Source of the DNA: Caulobacter sp.
Lineage (GTDB): Bacteria > Pseudomonadota > Alphaproteobacteria > Caulobacterales > Caulobacteraceae
DNA length: 9,779 nucleotides
NCBI GenBank assembly: GCA_014378155.1
Contig: JACMOF010000480.1
Coordinates: forward strand, 1 to 9,779
Direction: 5' to 3'
Positions 6,789 to 9,779 of this stretch are shown piece by piece. The notes below the pieces were generated by a model, which was not told the origin of the DNA, made no database searches, and saw only the letters and a list, made by a program, of their open reading frames with translations. The position numbers were made by a program, and so were the translations under genes. Every line of letters begins with the position of its first letter. Position 1 is the first letter of the stretch.

Positions 6789-6898
6789 TTGTCATCCCGA
6801 ACGAGCGCGCAGCGCGCAGATCCGGGACCGACCCGTGAACGCAGGCGCTTCCGGCGGTCCCGGATCTGCGGCCCGTTGGGCCTTGTCCGGGATGACAA
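6789..6898. repeat. 110-base cross-shaped intergenic palindrome
   Basis: Outer arms TTGTCATCCCG (6789-6799) and CGGGATGACAA (6888-6898) are perfectly complementary, and pairing extends inward to 6805/6882 with one mismatch and one G-U. Inner arms 6815-6829 and 6856-6870 (core CAGATCCGGGACC) add 15 perfect pairs around a 26-base loop. Between inner and outer stems each side holds its own small palindrome: GCGCGC-A-GCGCGC on the left (6805-6817) and GCCC-GTT-GGGC on the right (6871-6881). The element could therefore fold as a four-way junction. It sits 24 bases after the epoxide hydrolase stop and about 95 bases before the threonine aldolase start. The GTCATCCCG...CAGATCCGGGACC pattern recalls palindromes dispersed in alphaproteobacterial intergenic regions. 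It may end or stabilise the epoxide hydrolase transcript. It carries no coding sequence. Confidence 0.85.
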
Positions 6899-6921
6899 AC
6901 TTTGTTGGTTGTCTAGCGAGG

Positions 6922-8064
6922 TCAGCCCACGGCGCGCGCCCAGGCCCGGACCTCGTCGACGAACAGTCCAGGCTCTTCCATCGCCGCGAAATGGCCGCCG
7001 CGCGGCAGTTCGGTCCAGCGGGTGATGGTGTAGGCCCGGTCGGCCCAAGTGCGCGGCGGAGCCTGGTAGAGCACCTCGCCCGGGAAGTTGGCGAAGGCGG
7101 TGGGGGTCTCGCAGCGCACGCCCTCGGGCAGGGTGATCCCGCCCTCCTCCATCAGGCCGCGATAGTACCAGGCCCCGGTCGTGAAGCTGCCGGTCATCAC
7201 GTAGATCATCAGGTTGGTCAGCAGCTGGTCGCGGCTGAACGCCTGCTCGAACGACTTTCCGGACAGGTCGGCCCAATCGTGGAAGCGTTCCAATATCCAG
7301 GCGGCCTGGCCCACCGGGTTGCTGGCTCCCAGCCAGGCCAGGGACTGCGGCTTGGAGACCTGCAGGCGCAGATAGGCGCCCATCATGTCCATGGCGAAGG
7401 CGGTGCGCTGCACCCAGGCGACCTCGGCCTCGCCCTGGGGCGGACCAGCGGGGCGAAAGCCGATCATGTTCAGGTGGATGGCCTTGACGTGGGCGGCGTG
7501 GTCCAGCCCCAGCCACGAGGTGATCAGCCCACCCCAATCGCCGCCCTGGGCGAGGTAGCGGTCATAGCCGAGCACGTCGGTCATCAGGCTGTTGAAGAGG
7601 CGTGCGGTGGTGCGCTGGCCGATCGGCTTGGCGGGCTTGGACGAGAAGCCAAAGCCCGGCAGGGACGGGATCACCAGGTCGAAGGCGTCGGCCGGATCGC
7701 CGCCATGGCGCGACGGGAAGGCCAGGGGCTCGATGGCCGCCCAGAACTCGTAGTGGCTGCCCGGCCAACCGTGGCTGAGCAGCAGCGGGCGCTTGCCTTG
7801 GGCTTCGCCGACCACGTGGACGAAGTGCAGGTCGAAATCCTCGACCCGGGCGGTGAACTGCGGGAATCGGTTGAGCTGCGCCATGGCGGCGGCGACGTCG
7901 AAGCCGTCGGTCCAATAGGCAGTGATCTCTTTGAGGAATTGGGCGTCGCACCCGTGGTTCCAGCCACCGCCCTCCGGCGCGGGCGGGAACTCATAGGCCC
8001 GGACCTGGTCCAGGACCTTGCCGATCGCGGCGTCGCTCCAGGCGACCTTAAAGGGCTGCGGCAT
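6922..8064 (-). CDS. Epoxide hydrolase, EHN domain plus alpha/beta hydrolase fold
   Basis: This 380-residue protein belongs to the microsomal-type epoxide hydrolases, which open epoxides to vicinal diols through a covalent aspartyl ester. Residues 1 to about 105 form the EHN N-terminal region (PFKVAWSDAAIGKVLDQ, YWTDGFDVAAAMAQLNRFPQF). The hydrolase core has the oxyanion motif HGWPGS (98-103), IPSLPGFGFSSKP, nucleophile Asp176 in QGGDWGG, the probable charge-relay Glu330 in FANFPGE, and His358 in RGGHFAAMEEP. Cap-domain tyrosines are present in MIYVMTGSF and AWYYRG, though which one activates the ring oxygen cannot be fixed by eye. The start is decided by the ribosome site: GGAGG lies 5 bases before ATG 8064 but only 2 before the alternative GTG 8067. 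The substrate is unknown; it may be a xenobiotic or lipid epoxide. No linked styrene, limonene or juvenile-hormone-like pathway is visible. All catalytic residues are present and the gene looks intact. Confidence 0.93.
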   Translation of the reverse strand: MPQPFKVAWSDAAIGKVLDQVRAYEFPPAPEGGGWNHGCDAQFLKEITAYWTDGFDVAAAMAQLNRFPQFTARVEDFDLHFVHVVGEAQGKRPLLLSHGWPGSHYEFWAAIEPLAFPSRHGGDPADAFDLVIPSLPGFGFSSKPAKPIGQRTTARLFNSLMTDVLGYDRYLAQGGDWGGLITSWLGLDHAAHVKAIHLNMIGFRPAGPPQGEAEVAWVQRTAFAMDMMGAYLRLQVSKPQSLAWLGASNPVGQAAWILERFHDWADLSGKSFEQAFSRDQLLTNLMIYVMTGSFTTGAWYYRGLMEEGGITLPEGVRCETPTAFANFPGEVLYQAPPRTWADRAYTITRWTELPRGGHFAAMEEPGLFVDEVRAWARAVG

Positions 8065-8068
8065 CACG

Positions 8069-8075
8069 TCCTCCC
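8069..8075 (-). promoter_or_regulatory. Strong Shine-Dalgarno GGGAGGA of the epoxide hydrolase gene
   Basis: On the minus strand GGGAGGA is followed by CG, then GTGATG. Spacing favours the ATG at 8064 over the overlapping GTG at 8067, which fixes the start codon. Confidence 0.7.
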
Positions 8076-8106
8076 GTCTGTTTTCAAGAAGGTGCTGCGG
8101 GTGACG

Positions 8107-8130
8107 TGGGGGGCGTCAAGCGCTCCCCCA
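8107..8130. other. GC-rich hairpin between glpQ-like and epoxide hydrolase genes
   Basis: TGGGGG (8107-8112) pairs with CCCCCA (8125-8130), and GCG (8113-8115) with CGC (8121-8123), leaving one bulged T and a TCAAG loop. It lies 155 bases past the phosphodiesterase stop and 43 bases before the epoxide hydrolase start. No T-tract follows on the minus strand, so it may be a leader structure or a weak 3' end signal. Confidence 0.35.
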
Positions 8131-8167
8131 AAACTCCGCTCATGCCGACTTTCGCTCGGGACTTCGT

Positions 8168-8192
8168 GCGTCTGACGCCGGACGTCTGACGC
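8168..8192. repeat. Tandem near-palindromic repeat, two copies of CGTCTGACGC
   Basis: CGTCTGACGC occurs at 8169-8178 and 8183-8192, 14 bases apart start to start. Each copy is itself an inverted repeat (CGTC-T-GACG, extended to GCGTC-T-GACGC in the first). It lies about 105-130 bases upstream of the epoxide hydrolase start, where an operator could sit. I do not recognise the regulator. Confidence 0.45.
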
Positions 8193-8285
8193 TGGAGGCC
8201 GGCGAGCGCGAGCCGGGCGCTAAGCGCGCACGCTGCACCGGTGACGGCGGCGCCGCAAACGTTCGGCTCCGTCCGATCCGCCTTC

Positions 8286-9365
8286 CTAGCCCCGCGCGGC
8301 GACCGCCAGGCCGGGGAAGTCGCTGAACACCCCGTCGACGCCGGCGGCGTATAGCGCCTTGAACACCTTCGAGACCTCGCCCGGTTGGGCCAGATAGTCG
8401 GCTGCGGCCGGGTCGCCCCGGCGCAAGGACGCCGGCAGGAAGTAGTTCTCGGCCCGGACCGTCCAGGGGTGGACCACCAGGCCGGCGGCGTGGGCGTCCT
8501 TCACCAGACTGGTGGCCGGCAGCAGGGTGTCGGCGTCCTGCGGGATGATCTGGGTCTTCTCCGCGCCCAAGCCGTCGGCATAGAGCGCCACACCTTTCAG
8601 GCCCTCGGGGCTGCAAAGCTGGGCGTAGGTGACGTTGGGCAGGTCGGCCGGACCGCCTTGACCCGCCGTCAGCAGCACCAGTCGGGCCTTGGTCTTGCCC
8701 CGGATGGCCTTCAATGGCCCGACCTCGAAGCACTGGACGAAGACCGGCGCGGTGGCTGAGTTCAGGTCATGGGCCTTGAGCAGGGCGACCAGGCGATCCT
8801 CGACCGGCAGGCCGATGCCGGCGAAATAGGTCGGATGCTTCATCTCGGGATAGACGCCGATCGTTCGCCCCGAGCGCTGGCTGCCCGCCTTGGCGATGGC
8901 CACCACCTCGTCGAAGGTCAGAAGCTGGGCCTGGCCGTCATATCTGGTATTGCCGGGACGAAGTTGCGGCAGGCGCTCGCGGGCCCGCAGCGTCTTGATC
9001 TCGACCAGGGTGAAGTCCTCGGTGAACCAGCCGGTGATCTGTTGGCCGTCGATGGTCTTGGTGGCCTTGCGGCCGGCGAATTCCGGATGGCTGGCGACGT
9101 CGGTGGTTCCGCCGATCTCATTCTCATGCCGGGCGATCAGGTGGCCGTCCTTCGTCGGGACCAGGTCGGGCTCGATGAAGTCGCAGCCCTGGTCGATGGC
9201 CAGGTCGTAGGCCAGGGCGGTGTGTTCCGGCCTCAGGCCCGACGCGCCGCGATGAGCGATGACGATCGGCTTTCTGGGCGCGGCGAAGCTCATGGCGGGG
9301 ATCAGGGCGCCAGCCAGGGCGGCGGTCGTGAGGGCGCGGCGGGTCAGCAAGGTCATGGTCGCCAT
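8286..9365 (-). CDS. glpQ: Secreted glycerophosphodiester phosphodiesterase, GlpQ type
   Basis: GlpQ hydrolyses deacylated phospholipids (glycerophosphodiesters) in the periplasm to glycerol-3-phosphate and an alcohol, supplying carbon and phosphate. The 359-residue product begins with an export signal containing twin arginines (LLTRRALTTAALAGA, ending near SFA at residue 28); Tat or Sec export are both possible. The mature TIM-barrel has the GDPD signatures: IAHRGASGLRPEHT (His38, Arg39), FIEPDLVPTKDGHLIARHE (Glu65, Asp67, His80), TIGVYPEMKHP, VFVQCFE, LYADGLGAEK, LVVHPWTVR and VDGVFSDFP at the C terminus. These match E. coli GlpQ in order and spacing. The start may be ATG 9365 or ATG 9356; neither has a clear Shine-Dalgarno sequence and both leave the signal peptide intact. 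No glpT, ugp genes or convincing Pho box are visible, so phosphate control cannot be claimed. The epoxide hydrolase gene follows on the same strand after 221 bases. Confidence 0.94.
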   Translation of the reverse strand: MATMTLLTRRALTTAALAGALIPAMSFAAPRKPIVIAHRGASGLRPEHTALAYDLAIDQGCDFIEPDLVPTKDGHLIARHENEIGGTTDVASHPEFAGRKATKTIDGQQITGWFTEDFTLVEIKTLRARERLPQLRPGNTRYDGQAQLLTFDEVVAIAKAGSQRSGRTIGVYPEMKHPTYFAGIGLPVEDRLVALLKAHDLNSATAPVFVQCFEVGPLKAIRGKTKARLVLLTAGQGGPADLPNVTYAQLCSPEGLKGVALYADGLGAEKTQIIPQDADTLLPATSLVKDAHAAGLVVHPWTVRAENYFLPASLRRGDPAAADYLAQPGEVSKVFKALYAAGVDGVFSDFPGLAVAARG

Positions 9366-9570
9366 CTAGCGCGCCGATGTGACGTTTTGACCAGAGCCGC
9401 GCCATCGATCCGGCGCACGCCAGCGGCCTAAATCTTTTTCTGCGGACGCCGCATCCGGGGCGCGGGCTAGCGCGCAGCTGCGGTCGATAGGCCCGACCAG
9501 TACGGCTTTCCGCGTCATCGTCCGTGAGCCTGCCGCCCCGTCCCCCACCAGACCGGCGGGCGAACCTGGA
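9366..9570. other. Non-coding stretch upstream of the glpQ-like gene
   Basis: This stretch presumably holds the glpQ promoter, read on the minus strand. A short hairpin, TGCGG-ACG-CCGCA (9441-9453), is visible next to CTTTTTC. The minus-strand leader contains GTCA-AAAC-GTCA shortly before the start codon. No recognisable sigma-factor pair or known operator stands out. A 60-codon minus-strand frame here shows no protein-like features, and I do not call it a gene. Confidence 0.4.
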
Positions 9571-9610
9571 CCCTTCCGCCTCCCTCCCCCCCCCGTCGGA
9601 GGCGGGAGGG
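9571..9610. other. Long GC-rich hairpin with a run of nine C in its loop
   Basis: CCCTTCCGCCTCC (9571-9583) pairs with GGAGGCGGGAGGG (9598-9610) over 13 positions, one being G-U. The 14-base loop contains nine consecutive C (9586-9594). It lies between the small repeat element and the glpQ promoter region. It may mark the 3' end of the minus-strand gene at the right edge, but has no U-tract. Confidence 0.55.
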
Positions 9611-9619
9611 CCTTGCGCT

Positions 9620-9726
9620 CTAGAGCATTTTTCGAGCGAAGTGGTTCCGGTTCGCGTGAAGAAAATGCGTCAAAACAAAAGATTAGAGCTCACGGCCCGA
9701 CGCAGTCAGGACGGGAAATGCTCTAG
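9620..9726. repeat. 107-base palindromic repeat element with perfect 11-base terminal inverted repeats
   Basis: CTAGAGCATTT (9620-9630) and AAATGCTCTAG (9716-9726) are perfect inverted copies bounding 107 bases; both ends carry CTAG. The interior has TTCG-AG-CGAA (9631-9640), a GGTTCCGGTTCGCGTGAAG segment, and the unusually AT-rich GAAAATGCGTCAAAACAAAA, unlike the surrounding GC-rich DNA. The end sequence and the GAAGTGG...GGTTCGCGTGAAGAAAATGCG pattern resemble a small non-coding repeat I recall from many alphaproteobacterial genomes. It encodes no protein, so if mobile it would depend on an enzyme supplied elsewhere. The right end overlaps the last codon of the neighbouring gene. Confidence 0.8.
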
Positions 9727-9779
9727 CCCTTGGACGAGCGCTCGAGAATGGCCTTCAGGCACTGGGCCTTTTGCGGAAG
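9723..9779 (-). CDS. C-terminal tail of an unidentified protein (partial)
   Basis: The minus strand entering from the right edge reads LPQKAQCLKAILERSSKG and then TAG (9723-9725). Third codon positions are mostly G or C (15 of 18), as in the other genes, and the sequence is protein-like. Eighteen residues are too few to assign a family. The stop codon lies inside the terminal repeat of the 107-base element, so the element may have replaced the original end of the gene. A competing plus-strand start (ATG at 9748) running off the edge cannot be excluded. Confidence 0.45.
   Translation of the reverse strand, partial: LPQKAQCLKAILERSSKG

Noticed and set aside
6835..8175. Long 446-codon plus-strand open frame across the epoxide hydrolase
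   Set aside because: It is antisense to a gene with complete catalytic motifs, its translation is low-complexity Gly/Arg/His-rich, and it starts inside the palindromic repeat. It is a GC-rich shadow frame.
8140..8733. 197-codon minus-strand frame overlapping the end of the glpQ-like gene
   Set aside because: Out-of-frame reading of the phosphodiesterase gene extended into the intergenic gap, Arg/Gly-rich with no family motif.
9366..9548. 60-codon minus-strand frame upstream of the glpQ-like gene
   Set aside because: No ribosome site or protein-like pattern, and it overlaps the probable promoter region.

Overview
The window reads as chromosomal DNA of an alphaproteobacterium, most likely a member of Caulobacterales (Caulobacter, Phenylobacterium or a relative). 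This is an inference from the high GC with strong G/C preference at third codon positions, the gene repertoire, and two kinds of intergenic palindromic repeat that recall those scattered through alphaproteobacterial genomes. It looks like ordinary core and accessory metabolism. I see no phage, transposase, CRISPR array, tRNA, rRNA or recognisable defence or biosynthetic cluster.

Left half, plus strand: a complete accA (acetyl-CoA carboxylase carboxyltransferase alpha subunit, 78-1040). Next comes a secreted DUF1311/LprI-like gene broken by two in-frame nonsense codons (1136-1525). A 161-base leader with several small palindromes precedes a 721-residue CBS-like/PAS/GGDEF/EAL cyclic-di-GMP protein (1687-3852). 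Last is an Old Yellow Enzyme (YqjM type) gene whose frame is broken by a single missing base near 4568 (3950-5109).

Right half, minus strand: reading from the right edge, the C-terminal tail of an unidentified gene (9723-9779), a secreted glycerophosphodiester phosphodiesterase of GlpQ type (8286-9365), an epoxide hydrolase with an EHN domain (6922-8064), a low-specificity L-threonine aldolase (5669-6694) and a small secreted DUF2846-like protein (5118-5591). The two halves converge with only 8 bases between the stop codons at 5109 and 5118.

Intergenic architecture holds much of the interest. A 110-base, cross-shaped inverted repeat (6789-6898) separates the epoxide hydrolase and threonine aldolase genes. 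A 107-base element with perfect 11-base terminal inverted repeats (9620-9726) abuts the last gene and appears to supply its stop codon. Hairpins that enclose the Shine-Dalgarno sequence lie in front of the GGDEF-EAL gene and the DUF2846-like gene, with a weaker one before the DUF1311 pseudogene.

The genes do not form one pathway. The window combines fatty-acid initiation (AccA), c-di-GMP signalling, flavin-dependent ene reduction (probably inactive here), epoxide hydrolysis, threonine/glycine metabolism and periplasmic glycerophosphodiester scavenging. I find no convincing new multi-gene system. The best leads are the two decayed genes, the leader hairpins and the small palindromic elements.
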